The notes under the pieces are model-generated. The model ran no database searches. It had not been told where the DNA came from and saw nothing but the letters and a program-made list of their open reading frames with translations. Source: UBA1765 sp045629945 (lineage in GTDB: Bacteria; Fibrobacterota; Fibrobacteria; Fibrobacterales; Fibrobacteraceae). From it: 64,000 nucleotides of DNA. The translations under genes and the position numbers were made by a program. Location of the stretch: contig JAZQSE010000030.1 in assembly GCA_045629945.1 (NCBI GenBank), positions 9,811 to 73,810 of the forward strand. The letters run 5' to 3'. Of this stretch, positions 1-9,298 are shown in pieces (position 1 is the first letter of the stretch; every line of letters starts with the position of its first letter).

Positions 1-14
1 TGTCCTAAAACAAA

Positions 15-46
15 CAAAAAACCTCGGATATTTAATCCGGGGTTTT
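15..46 (-). terminator. Rho-independent terminator of the GH5 gene
   Basis: A 10-bp stem (20-29 with 35-44, one G-T pair, 5-base loop) lies just past the stop codon of the GH5 gene and is followed on the minus strand by a run of five T. The plus-strand side also has four T, so it may work in both directions. Confidence 0.7.
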
Positions 47-60
47 CTGCAAAATAAGAA

Positions 61-1359
61 TTATTGCAAATTGATTTTATAAGATTTAGAACTGTTTTTA
101 CTTTGGAGTTTTACAAGATAAATTCCTTTTGGCAGACCTTGTAAAGAAACAGAAGTGTTTGCATTTAAATTTTTATACGATTTTACCACCTCGCCAGAAA
201 TGGCAATTAAATCCATATTTGCTGACTCATTTAAATTTAAAAGAAGGTCTGTTCCTTGCAAAAGTAGTGAAGAAGAATTTTTTTGCTTTGATGAAATTGC
301 GGAACCTCCGCCGGAAACAGCACTCCATTCTGGGTTGAGTGTTCTTAATTTGTTGCGTAACCATGTGCCAGATTCGCGAAGATCGCTTTCTGCCCAGTTT
401 CCATTTGGGCTTGCACTTGTTTGTAAAGAAGCAGAACTTTCATTCTTGTTGCAAATGCTCCAGGCAGCCCAACTTAAATTCTTTTCTTCCATCCAGTTAA
501 AGAAAACATCTAACCAAGAATAATTGATGGTTCCGTTTCCGCTGGCAGGAGAAAGCCCCCATTCAGAAACAAAGAGTGGAATTTTTTGCATTGCCGTATT
601 GGCGAAGCCCATGTAATTATTATAATGCCATTCTTCGGAAGCATAAAAATGGAAAACATAAGCGACGTTAAATGCGTTGTCGCCAGTTAATGGGTTGTTG
701 GCAGCAATCTGAACTTGTGAAGAATAAGATGGAGTTCCTACAAGAATTAAGTTGTCTGGGTCAACAGCACGAATAGCAGGAATCACTTTTTCTGCATAGG
801 ATTTGATTTTATTCCAGCAATCGTCGTCGGCACCACAACCAGGTTCGTTGTAGATTTCATAAATCACGTTGGGGTATTGGCCGTATTTTGTGGCCATGTT
901 TGTGAAAAATTCCACAGCCTTTGCTTGCCTTTCTGGTTTAGAAGGGTCATCAGTCCAGTGGCTATGCCAATCTATAATTACGTAAATGCCTTTTGCAATA
1001 GCAGCATCTACTATGGTTTCTACCATGGCTTGGTTCCAAGCAGCATCAAATTCATAGCCTTTATAGCCTTCGCTAGTTAAATTAGGGTCTGAACCCCAGT
1101 TGTCTTCTACTCCCATGGCGGCACGCACAAGGTTTGCATGCCAATCTTCTGCAAGCCAATTTACAACATTAGCATTCCAGTAAGGGCCGGCTTCTTGAGC
1201 TATATTCCAGAACATGCTCATGCCACGGAGTTTTGCAGGTTGTCCGTTTGCACCAACAACTTGCGTGCCAGACACTGAAAGAGCTCCGATATCATCAATA
1301 GGAGCAGCGAATAAACTTCCAAATAGAACTGAAAGTAAAAGAATAGATTTTTTGAACAT
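61..1359 (-). CDS. GH5 endoglucanase with C-terminal sorting domain
   Basis: Secreted glycoside hydrolase family 5, probably an endo-beta-1,4-glucanase cutting cellulose or a related beta-glucan. The N terminus is a signal peptide (MFKKSILLLSVLFGSLFA then AP). The catalytic barrel follows with the acid/base motif IYNEPG near residue 172 and the nucleophile motif SEWG near 270; HSHW and HFY motifs are also typical of GH5. After a Ser-rich linker the last ~70 residues (ending KGIYLVKLQ...SYKINLQ) resemble type A sorting domains of type IX secretion. I chose the ATG at 1359 because GAGG lies six bases upstream; an in-frame ATG exists 12 bases earlier. It lies 84 bp downstream of speA on the same strand, with no clear functional link. 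GH5 is firm; the exact substrate is inferred. Confidence 0.9.
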   Translation of the reverse strand: MFKKSILLLSVLFGSLFAAPIDDIGALSVSGTQVVGANGQPAKLRGMSMFWNIAQEAGPYWNANVVNWLAEDWHANLVRAAMGVEDNWGSDPNLTSEGYKGYEFDAAWNQAMVETIVDAAIAKGIYVIIDWHSHWTDDPSKPERQAKAVEFFTNMATKYGQYPNVIYEIYNEPGCGADDDCWNKIKSYAEKVIPAIRAVDPDNLILVGTPSYSSQVQIAANNPLTGDNAFNVAYVFHFYASEEWHYNNYMGFANTAMQKIPLFVSEWGLSPASGNGTINYSWLDVFFNWMEEKNLSWAAWSICNKNESSASLQTSASPNGNWAESDLRESGTWLRNKLRTLNPEWSAVSGGGSAISSKQKNSSSLLLQGTDLLLNLNESANMDLIAISGEVVKSYKNLNANTSVSLQGLPKGIYLVKLQSKNSSKSYKINLQ

Positions 1360-1455
1360 CCAAAACCTCATCCAAATGATTTTTATCCAAACACAAACAC
1401 CATTCTTATTCCAATTTTGGAAAAGAAGAAAGGCGTTTACAATGTATACAGAAAT

Positions 1456-3354
1456 CTACTCTAAATAAGTGTAACCGTAAAGGCCTGAACGATAAATATT
1501 TAAAAATTCCTTGCCTTCTTGCAATGAAATTTTCCCTTCTTTTACAGAACGGGTTACCCAGTTCTCCATAGTACGGACAAGGGCTTTATCGCTGAAGTTT
1601 ACATAATCCAGCACATCTTCTACAGATTCGCCATCAATTATTTTTTCAATTTTATAGCCTTTATCACCATCACAAACAATGTGAACGGCGTTTGTGTCAC
1701 CAAAGAGATTGTGCAAGTCACCAAGAATTTCCTGGTATGCGCCTACAAGGTAAACAGCAATGTAATAAGGTTCTGTTGCTTGTATCGGGTGTAATGGGAG
1801 AGTTCTGCTAACTTCGCCGTTGCGGACGAACATGTCAATTTTTCCGTCGGAATCGCAAGTGATATCTTGTAAGGTAGCTTCAACTGTTGGCCGTTCGTTT
1901 AAACGCTGGATAGGCATAATGGGGAATATTTGGTCAATAGCCCAGCTATCAGGTAAACTTTGGAAAAGAGAAAAATTGCAGAAATATTTTTCAGCAAGTA
2001 AACGAGGTAAAGAACTCAATTCATACGGAGGGTGACGTAAATCTTCTGCCAAATGATTGACTTGTCGCGCAATGCTCCAGAATAAACGTTCTGCCATAGC
2101 GCGGGTTTTTAAATCAATAGTCCCTGTTTTAAAACCAGAGAGAGAGTCGTCGTTAAGTTGTTGGGCGTCGTGCCAGCTTTCTAAAAGATTTTTCGGAGAT
2201 AGTCCTTTATAAATTCCATAAAAGTCTTTTAAAATTTCTGGAGCGTCATCTGCTAATTCATGCGTTTCTTCGTCAAAGAAACCAGGGCCTGCTGTTTCAA
2301 GAACGTTAAAAACTAAAATGGAATGGTGTGCAGTTAAAGCGCGCCCGGTTTCTGCAATCACATTGGGGTGAGGTAAACCACTTTTTTCGCAAGATTCAAA
2401 CATCGTATAAATAACGTCGTTTGCGTATTCTTGAACAGAGTAGTTTACAGAACTAGCGCAAGTGCTTCTTGAACCATCGTAATCAACGCCAAGACCACCG
2501 CCAATATCTACAAATTCAACATTCATTCCTTCGCGTTTTAATTGAACGTAGAATTGAGCTACTTCACGAAGGCCGGCTTTGATTTTACGGATGTTTGTTA
2601 TTTGGCTTCCTAAATGGAAGTGAATGAGTTTGAAACAGTCACATAAATTTTCTTTGCGAATAAAATCTAAAGCTTCTAACAATTCTGAACTATTAAGCCC
2701 GAACTTGCTGCGATACCCGCCGGATTCTTCCCATTTGCCGCTACCAGAACTAGCAAGTTTAATGCGAATTCCAATGTTTGGACGAATGCCGATTCTTTCA
2801 GCTACTTCTGCAATTAAATGCAACTCGTTCATTTTTTCTACGACTAAGAAAATCTTTTTACCCATTTTTTGCGCAAGGAGAGCGAGTTCGATAAAATCTT
2901 CGTCTTTGTAGCCGTTGCAAATAATTAAAGCTTCTGGGTTGTCCATGTTGGCAAGAACGGCATGGAGTTCTGGTTTTGAACCGGCTTCAAGGCCAATGTT
3001 GAATTTTTTGCCATGGCGCACGACTTCTTCAAGAACGGCGCGTTGTTGGTTTACTTTAATTGGGAAAACGTTGTAATATTTGCTGTTAAAACCATATTCT
3101 TGAATGGCTTTAGAAAAGCAATCATTGATTTTTTCAATACGATTGTCCAAAATATCTGGAAAACGTAAAAGTAAAGGCGTGGAAACATCGCGCAGGGAAA
3201 GTTCCTGGACTAATTCATACAAATCAATGCCTAGACCATCTTGCTTGGTAGGGTGAACTGTTGCATGTCCTTTTTCGTTAATGTCGAAATAGTTGATGCC
3301 CCAACCTCTGATATTGTAGAGGTCTCTTGAATCATCAATACGCCAATTCGTCAT
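1456..3354 (-). CDS. speA: Biosynthetic arginine decarboxylase
   Basis: PLP-dependent decarboxylation of arginine to agmatine, the first step of the agmatine route to putrescine and spermidine. The 632-residue length matches the biosynthetic SpeA family. The PLP lysine sits in FPIKVNQQ (Lys100), followed by HFHLGSQ and the phosphate-binding glycine loop DIGGGLGVDYDGS, and by ETGRALTAHHSILVF, all in the order expected for fold III decarboxylases. Read divergently from glnS; about 125 bp separates the two starts and should contain both promoters. A soluble cytoplasmic enzyme without signal peptide. Confidence 0.95.
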   Translation of the reverse strand: MTNWRIDDSRDLYNIRGWGINYFDINEKGHATVHPTKQDGLGIDLYELVQELSLRDVSTPLLLRFPDILDNRIEKINDCFSKAIQEYGFNSKYYNVFPIKVNQQRAVLEEVVRHGKKFNIGLEAGSKPELHAVLANMDNPEALIICNGYKDEDFIELALLAQKMGKKIFLVVEKMNELHLIAEVAERIGIRPNIGIRIKLASSGSGKWEESGGYRSKFGLNSSELLEALDFIRKENLCDCFKLIHFHLGSQITNIRKIKAGLREVAQFYVQLKREGMNVEFVDIGGGLGVDYDGSRSTCASSVNYSVQEYANDVIYTMFESCEKSGLPHPNVIAETGRALTAHHSILVFNVLETAGPGFFDEETHELADDAPEILKDFYGIYKGLSPKNLLESWHDAQQLNDDSLSGFKTGTIDLKTRAMAERLFWSIARQVNHLAEDLRHPPYELSSLPRLLAEKYFCNFSLFQSLPDSWAIDQIFPIMPIQRLNERPTVEATLQDITCDSDGKIDMFVRNGEVSRTLPLHPIQATEPYYIAVYLVGAYQEILGDLHNLFGDTNAVHIVCDGDKGYKIEKIIDGESVEDVLDYVNFSDKALVRTMENWVTRSVKEGKISLQEGKEFLNIYRSGLYGYTYLE

Positions 3355-3479
3355 AACCAGCCTTTGCTAAAGTGAAAAGTTTTTCAATGATAGAAAATTC
3401 AAAGAAAAAATTGAAGTTTTGGTATAGAAAATCGTGATTTTAACTAAATTTTCTGCGATTAAAATCTCGGAGAAAAATT

Positions 3480-5147
3480 ATGGAAATCCCTGAAGCTACA
3501 AATTTTATTCAGGAAATTATTGTTGATGATTTGAAAACGGGTAAACGAGATAAAGTTCATACTCGTTTTCCGCCAGAACCTAATGGCTATTTGCATATTG
3601 GCCATGCAAAAAGTATTTGCTTGAATTTTGGAACCGCTCAGAAATTCCAAGGCAAAACAAATATTCGCTTTGATGATACGAACCCGACTAAAGAAGATGT
3701 AGAATACGTAGATTCCATTCGTGAAGATGTGCGTTGGCTTGGCTTTGATTGGGAAGATAGAGAATATTTTGCAAGCGATTATTACGATAAAATTTATGAA
3801 TTTGCAGAACGCCTTATTGAATTAGGCAAAGCTTATGTTTGCGAACTTAAAGGTGAAGAAGTAAGTGAATACCGTGGCACTTTAACAACACCAGGCAAAG
3901 ATAGTCCTTGGCGTAATCGTAGCGTAGAAGAAAACCTTTCTCTTTTCCGCCGCATGAAAGCTGGTGAATTTGAAGAAGGTGAATGTTTCTTGCGTGCAAA
4001 AATTGATATGGCTCACCCAAATATGAATATGCGTGACCCAGCGATTTATCGCATTAAAAAAGCAACGCATCATAGAACAGGTGACAAGTGGTGCATTTAC
4101 CCGATGTACGATTTTGCACACCCACTTTCAGACTGGATGGAAGGGATTACACATTCTATCTGTACATTAGAATTTGAAGCGCACCGCCCATTGTATGATT
4201 GGTTCTTAGAAGCTCTTGGACTTGAAAATCGCCCACAGCAAATTGAATTTGCTCGTTTGAATCTAACATACACTATGATGAGCAAACGTCGTTTGCTTGA
4301 ACTTGTAGAAACTAAAACGGTTATGGGGTGGGACGACCCTCGTATGCCAACAGTTTCTGGCCTTCGTCGTCGAGGTTATTCTCCTTCAAGTATCCGTGAA
4401 TTCTGTGAACGCATTGGTATTTCAAAAGCAGATTCTATGGTAGATATCAATTTGCTGTATTTCTGCATTCGCGAAGAATTAAATGCTTCTGCTCAACGCG
4501 TGATGGCTGTACTTGATCCGATTAAACTTGTGATTGATAACTGGGAAGAAGGCCGTTTCGAAGAAATTGAAGTGGAAAATAACCCGGAAAATCCAGAACA
4601 AGGAACGCGCAAAATTCTTTTTGGTAAAGAACTTTATATTGAACGCGAAGATTTTATGGAAGAACCGCCTAAAAAGTATTTCCGTTTAAAACCTGGCGGA
4701 GAAGTGCGTTTGAAAAGTGCTTATTACGTGACTTGCGTTGGTTGTGAAAAAGATGAAAACGATAATGTTACAGTTGTTCATTGCACTTATGACCCGGAAA
4801 GCCGTGGGGGTGAAACTCCTGATGGTCGTAAGGTGAAAGGCACTATTCAGTGGGTTAGTGCCCTTCATGGAGTCGATGTTGAAGTTCGTTTGTTTGAAAA
4901 TTTATTTACGGTTGAAAATCCTGCTCAGGTTCCGGAAGGACAAGTTTGGCAAGATTTGTTAAACCCGGAATCAATGATTGTAAAGCAAGCTAAAATTGAA
5001 CCAATGGTGGCCAATGCAACTGCTGCAGACAGGTACCAGTTTATGAGACTTGGTTATTTCTGCTTGGATAAAGATTCAACACCTGAAAAATTGGTCTTTA
5101 ACCGCACTGTTGGTTTGAAAGATTCTTGGGTAAAACAACAAAAATAA
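3480..5147 (+). CDS. glnS: Glutaminyl-tRNA synthetase
   Basis: Charges tRNA-Gln with glutamine directly. Class I synthetase signatures are clear: HIGH at residues 39-42 within PPEPNGYLHIGHAKS, and a KMSKS variant MMSKRRL near residue 266. The anticodon-binding beta-barrels fill the C-terminal half (about 340-555). At 555 residues it matches the bacterial GlnRS length. Having GlnRS implies that the organism need not rely on the Glu-tRNA amidotransferase route for Gln-tRNA. The ATG is preceded by CTCGGAGAAAAATT, which supplies a GGAG ribosome site. A strong hairpin terminator follows. Confidence 0.95.
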   Translation: MEIPEATNFIQEIIVDDLKTGKRDKVHTRFPPEPNGYLHIGHAKSICLNFGTAQKFQGKTNIRFDDTNPTKEDVEYVDSIREDVRWLGFDWEDREYFASDYYDKIYEFAERLIELGKAYVCELKGEEVSEYRGTLTTPGKDSPWRNRSVEENLSLFRRMKAGEFEEGECFLRAKIDMAHPNMNMRDPAIYRIKKATHHRTGDKWCIYPMYDFAHPLSDWMEGITHSICTLEFEAHRPLYDWFLEALGLENRPQQIEFARLNLTYTMMSKRRLLELVETKTVMGWDDPRMPTVSGLRRRGYSPSSIREFCERIGISKADSMVDINLLYFCIREELNASAQRVMAVLDPIKLVIDNWEEGRFEEIEVENNPENPEQGTRKILFGKELYIEREDFMEEPPKKYFRLKPGGEVRLKSAYYVTCVGCEKDENDNVTVVHCTYDPESRGGETPDGRKVKGTIQWVSALHGVDVEVRLFENLFTVENPAQVPEGQVWQDLLNPESMIVKQAKIEPMVANATAADRYQFMRLGYFCLDKDSTPEKLVFNRTVGLKDSWVKQQK

Positions 5148-5173
5148 CGCTTTTAAATTATTCAAGCGAATAG

Positions 5174-5210
5174 AAAATTCACAAGCGAAACCGCTTGTGA
5201 ATTTTGTTTT
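5174..5210 (+). terminator. Terminator between convergent glnS and GH43 genes
   Basis: Perfect 14-bp stem (5174-5187 with 5192-5205) around the loop AAAC, followed by GTTTTTG. It lies 27 bp after the glnS stop and 20 bp before the stop of the convergent GH43 gene, so it may serve both. Confidence 0.85.
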
Positions 5211-5229
5211 TGTTTGGATGAGAGAAACT

Positions 5230-7308
5230 TTATTTTACTTGAATGTGCTTTGCTTTAGTATGTCCAATCCCGCGAATAATATACATACCACTTGCAAAGC
5301 CAGCTTGTTTTAACGAATGAGAAATATTTTGGTCAAGAGGCTTTACATTGCCAAGGAATTTCCCCATAGAATCAAAGACATTATAAGTCAGATTTGTTTT
5401 TGGGTGTAATGTTAATTTGGATACGCCGATTGCATTATTTGGGTCACTAAATTGAATCCAATCAATATTTAAGTAAGCGCCTTTAATCAGCACTTTTAAA
5501 ATGTGTTCTCCTTCAGAGATAGTTGCTTCTCCTATTTTAATTTCTTTGTAAACATTCCAAGTAGAATCCACTTGTTCAACAGTAATAGATTCTGTAATAG
5601 GTTTGTCGTCTATAAAAAGTTGTAAAGCAGATGTCGCAAAAGCAGTTGCAATATTAGCCGTTATATCGTATTTAGCATGAGCCAAAACATTTATGGAGTA
5701 TTCAAGCCATTCGTCTTCTTGTGTGTAGCCAATAGCATAACCATTGCAAAGTTTTGTGCCACAGATTGCATCATCAATAGAGACAATATCTACTTCATCT
5801 TGGCGGTAAGCATTGCCCTGATTTTCCAAATCGTTATCAAAGAACGCTTTATTGTGCCCGCCTTCGTCATAGTTTTCGGCTTCAATTACACCAGGGAGTG
5901 TTGCTATTTCTCCTTTGTAGGGCGCTTGTGGAATGGCCGCTTTATCGCTTTCCATATACCAATAATCAAAATCAAAACCACTTTGCTTAACCACAAAGAA
6001 TAAATCGGCAATGCCTGCGGCATTGGTTAAATCGTAAGAGGTTTCGGTCCATTTAGAACTTGCAGGAATGTTAAGAGTTGCAAGTAATGGCCCAGTTTCT
6101 GATTCAGAATGTAATTCTATTTTTCCGCCATTACCTCTTGTGGAAATGATAATGCGGTCGGCTCCATCTCCCATATCGACAGAGCGGACTTTAGTATAAA
6201 AATTGCTATTCATATTAGTCAGGTAAACATTGCCAGATTCCGTAGCAACGTGACGAATAATTGTGTAACCATCTGTTTTGTCCACTGTAATGCCACCGAC
6301 CCAAGATTTAGTTTCGGCTTCTACGCGTTTAAATGGGTCTAGATAATGAATGGGTTTTATAACGCCATTATCGGTGGATTTAATGAAAGGAATAGAGCCA
6401 TCAGCATTCCAAGTGAATTCTTCAACAGCCGTAGAACGGCTATAGCCACCGCCGCTTACATTCTTTTGGTTGTGATAGAAAAGGAAGCTGCGGCCTTTAA
6501 ATTCAATAAGTCCAGGATGGTTTGTAAAAGCGGTTCCGTTCCCTTGGTCCATAATAACGCCTCCCCAGGTCCATGGGCCTGTAGGAGAATCACTTACAGA
6601 ATAGGAAAGTTTTTCTGGAACACCATGAGATGCATAAAGCATATAATATTTGTTGTTCCGTTTATGAATCCAAGGACCTTCTGTATATTTTGATTCTTCT
6701 CCATTTGGTGCAAAGCCATGGCTCATATCGGTGACTTGAATAGCGCCATTAAGAGAAATCATATCATCGTTAAGTTTTGCATAGTAAAGTTTTGGGTTCC
6801 CCCAATATATGTATGCTTGTCCGTCATCATCAACCCATACAGTTGGGTCAATATAAGCCCAGTTTGGGCCTGCAAGATGCTTGCCATTTAACGCATCTTT
6901 AAAAGGACCTTCTGGTTTGTCGGCAACAGCAACATTGACAGCTCTGCCACCATAACTAGATTCAACAGTTACATAGTAATAGTATTTATTATTTCTTCGC
7001 ACAACTTGAGCAGCCCAGTCCCCATTTGGTTTAGCGTTGCCATTAAAATCTTGGTGCGAAAGAATGAGTTCACCGCGGTCAGTCCAGTTTACCATATCGG
7101 TAGAACAAGAAACTCGCCAGCCATGCATAGTAAAGAAAGAACCGCCTTCATCGTTGCCGGTATAAACACAGACAGTATCGCCAAATACAACAGGAGCAGG
7201 GTCAGGAGAATAATAAGTTTGAAAAATCGGATTTTCTGCTAAAGCTGTTGTAGAAAGAGTAAAGCCGATAAGTATAGGCAATGTTATAAATGCTTTAGAA
7301 ACTACCAT
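5230..7308 (-). CDS. GH43 arabinofuranosidase/xylosidase with two CBM6-like modules
   Basis: Secreted five-bladed beta-propeller hydrolase of family 43, acting on arabinoxylan side chains or xylo-oligosaccharides. Signal peptide at residues 1-24. GH43 acidic residues are visible in YYSPDPAPV (base Asp), YIDPTVWVDDDG (pKa-modulating Asp) and YTEGPWIHKRNNKYY (acid Glu). A first CBM6-like module follows the propeller (about 345-475, as in XynD-type arabinoxylan arabinofuranohydrolases). A second starts at PGVIEAENYDEGG (~485) and runs to YLNIDWIQF. The tail (YNVFDSMGKFLG ... GMYIIRG ... KHIQVK) is sorting-domain-like. An AAGG ribosome site precedes the ATG. Last gene of the hemicellulose cluster but 138 bp after GH27, so it may have its own promoter. 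Substrate is inferred. Confidence 0.9.
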   Translation of the reverse strand: MVVSKAFITLPILIGFTLSTTALAENPIFQTYYSPDPAPVVFGDTVCVYTGNDEGGSFFTMHGWRVSCSTDMVNWTDRGELILSHQDFNGNAKPNGDWAAQVVRRNNKYYYYVTVESSYGGRAVNVAVADKPEGPFKDALNGKHLAGPNWAYIDPTVWVDDDGQAYIYWGNPKLYYAKLNDDMISLNGAIQVTDMSHGFAPNGEESKYTEGPWIHKRNNKYYMLYASHGVPEKLSYSVSDSPTGPWTWGGVIMDQGNGTAFTNHPGLIEFKGRSFLFYHNQKNVSGGGYSRSTAVEEFTWNADGSIPFIKSTDNGVIKPIHYLDPFKRVEAETKSWVGGITVDKTDGYTIIRHVATESGNVYLTNMNSNFYTKVRSVDMGDGADRIIISTRGNGGKIELHSESETGPLLATLNIPASSKWTETSYDLTNAAGIADLFFVVKQSGFDFDYWYMESDKAAIPQAPYKGEIATLPGVIEAENYDEGGHNKAFFDNDLENQGNAYRQDEVDIVSIDDAICGTKLCNGYAIGYTQEDEWLEYSINVLAHAKYDITANIATAFATSALQLFIDDKPITESITVEQVDSTWNVYKEIKIGEATISEGEHILKVLIKGAYLNIDWIQFSDPNNAIGVSKLTLHPKTNLTYNVFDSMGKFLGNVKPLDQNISHSLKQAGFASGMYIIRGIGHTKAKHIQVK

Positions 7309-7394
7309 ACAAAAACCTTTTCCTTTTGAAACAAAAATATTTCATTGCTAGTCGAATTTGGAAATTTAAAGGGAAATGATATGGATAAGTTGTC

Positions 7395-7434
7395 CACACT
7401 TGTTCTGCATGCAGTGAATTCAAAAGCAAGTGTG
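7395..7434. promoter_or_regulatory. Nested palindrome upstream of the GH43 gene
   Basis: In the 138-bp gap between GH27 and GH43, CACACTTG (7395-7402) and CAAGTGTG (7427-7434) form an 8-bp inverted repeat enclosing the perfect 10-bp palindrome CTGCATGCAG (7405-7414). It lacks a T-run in the right place, so an operator or cruciform is more likely than a terminator. Role unproven. Confidence 0.35.
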
Positions 7435-7446
7435 AAAAAACGAATC

Positions 7447-9279
7447 TTAAAATTTATGTATTCTGTGCCCTAACAAATTAAAGCGTTTGCCATTTTTTTC
7501 AATAAATGTTTTATTGTTTTTTACGCGGAGGCGAGTCCCTGTTGAATGGTTATGTATAACGCCAGGTTGGTGAAGAGAAGTTATGTCTTCACAAGTTTCT
7601 GTAGAACAGAATTTAATCCAGTCAATATTGGCATAGCTTCCTGTGATTACAACCTTTAGCATGTGTTCGCCTAGAGAAAGTTCTGTAGTTTCGCCATGAA
7701 TTTCACTATAAGTATTCCAATCGGTTCCTTGTGGAATAACCAAAGTATCAGAAATTGCTTTGTCGTCTAAAAAGAGACGGAAACCAGAATTTTCAAGACC
7801 ACTTGCGACATTGGCAAAAACGAAATATTTTCCAGCTTTTTCAATGTTTACAGTGTAATTCATCCATTCGCCTGCACTTGTGTAGCCAATAGCATAACCT
7901 TTGGATTCATCTGTTGAATCAAGAGTTACTATATCTACACCAGATTCACGATAAGCTTTTCCTTCGTTTTCTGAACTATTGTCACTATAAGCAAGTCCGG
8001 CACTTCCTTTATCAAAATTTTCACTTTCAATTTTACCAGGCAGAGAAATTGCTGTACCTGTGAATGGTTCAGCTGGGTCTAGTTTTGCTGTAATGATAAG
8101 GAATGTCACATGGTGTGGTGCTACAATAGAAGAAAGCCCATTTGAAATCATTCCTAAATCTTTCTTTTGCCACACATCGCGAACCATAACTTCGCCCGAA
8201 ACGCCTACATCTTCAAAATAGAGGTCAATGGTTTGTTCATAATCTGCTGAATTGTAGAGAACTACAGCAAGTTTTCCGCTGCCTTCGCCACCGAGTGGGC
8301 GCATCCAAATTTGTTTGCCGTTATCGTTTTTAATACGATGCCCCGCAATGCCTGCAGAATCTTGGTTTACAGCAATCATATCAGCATTCATGTAAATGTC
8401 TTTTGTAGTTGCAGACATATTGCGGATATCATTACCCGTTAAAAGCGGGGCTGCCATTATGGACCACATGGTCATTTGGCTTCTTGCTTCATTGTCGGTT
8501 AATTTGCCATTTCCTACTTGCAACATATCTGGGTCATTCCATTGGCCAGGGCCTGCGTGAACATAGAGGTGTTCTTGTTCTTCGATAATGTCAGCTACAC
8601 CGCGGAACCAATCTCCAGGAGCGTTTTTCCAGGCATTTCCGATATCGCCCGTTGTTCTCCATAAGTTTCCGGTTTTTGGCATCCAAGATTGAAAACCCCA
8701 GGCACAAATACTAAAAACGATGTCGCGGCCGGATTTTTTTAGAGCATCACGCATGCGTTCATAATCTTGTTGTTGGTTAGAGCCTGGTGCAGGTTCACAG
8801 TTATCGTATTTCAAATAGTCAACACCCCAACTTGCAAAAGTCTTGGCGTCTTGTTCTTCTCTCATATAAGAGCCACTTTCAGAACCAGGAAATTGATTTG
8901 AATTATTGTAATGGTGGCAAGTGCGTAAACCGCGGTCACCATAAATACCGAATTTTAAACCTTTGCTATGAATGTAATCGCCAAGGGCTTTCATGCCACT
9001 AGGAAAACGCTCAGGGTCGTGAGTTAAATTACCATTAGCGTCGCGTTTTTTTGCCATCCAGTTATCATCGAGATTTAAATAAATGTAACCAGCATCTCGC
9101 ATGCCGGAACTCACCATAATATCAGCAATTTCTTTGATTTGTTTTTCGTTGATATTTTCGTGAAAGACATTCCAGCTGTTCCAACCCATTGGAGGCGTTT
9201 TAACAAGGTCATTAATGGGTTGTGCTAATGCAAAAGTTGAAAAGGTAAATAGCAAAGAAAGGAAAGAAATTTGTTTCAT
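7447..9279 (-). CDS. GH27 alpha-galactosidase with CBM6
   Basis: Removes alpha-1,6-galactose from galactomannan or galacto-oligosaccharides. Signal peptide 1-19 (ends FALAQ). Family 27 hallmarks: TPPMGWNSWN at about 29-38, LNLDDNW near 70, the nucleophile Asp159 in YLKYDNC, and TTGDIGNAW with the downstream HAGPGQWNDPDMLQVGNG. After the barrel and its C-terminal beta domain, a CBM6 module begins at SLPGKIESENFDKG (~423) and ends YANIDWIKF. The extreme C terminus (GKRFNLLGHRI...) is short and only partly like the sorting tails of its neighbours. A GGAG site precedes the ATG. The esterase gene ends 19 bp upstream, consistent with co-transcription. Confidence 0.93.
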   Translation of the reverse strand: MKQISFLSLLFTFSTFALAQPINDLVKTPPMGWNSWNVFHENINEKQIKEIADIMVSSGMRDAGYIYLNLDDNWMAKKRDANGNLTHDPERFPSGMKALGDYIHSKGLKFGIYGDRGLRTCHHYNNSNQFPGSESGSYMREEQDAKTFASWGVDYLKYDNCEPAPGSNQQQDYERMRDALKKSGRDIVFSICAWGFQSWMPKTGNLWRTTGDIGNAWKNAPGDWFRGVADIIEEQEHLYVHAGPGQWNDPDMLQVGNGKLTDNEARSQMTMWSIMAAPLLTGNDIRNMSATTKDIYMNADMIAVNQDSAGIAGHRIKNDNGKQIWMRPLGGEGSGKLAVVLYNSADYEQTIDLYFEDVGVSGEVMVRDVWQKKDLGMISNGLSSIVAPHHVTFLIITAKLDPAEPFTGTAISLPGKIESENFDKGSAGLAYSDNSSENEGKAYRESGVDIVTLDSTDESKGYAIGYTSAGEWMNYTVNIEKAGKYFVFANVASGLENSGFRLFLDDKAISDTLVIPQGTDWNTYSEIHGETTELSLGEHMLKVVITGSYANIDWIKFCSTETCEDITSLHQPGVIHNHSTGTRLRVKNNKTFIEKNGKRFNLLGHRIHKF

Positions 9280-9298
9280 ATAAACTCCGAATAAGGGA

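Noticed and set aside
155..523. 122-codon plus-strand frame at the left end
   Set aside because: Shadow of the GH5 gene, which has catalytic motifs and a signal peptide.
7395..7445. Terminator after GH27
   Set aside because: The inverted repeat there has a 24-base loop and its T-run lies on the wrong side for a minus-strand terminator.
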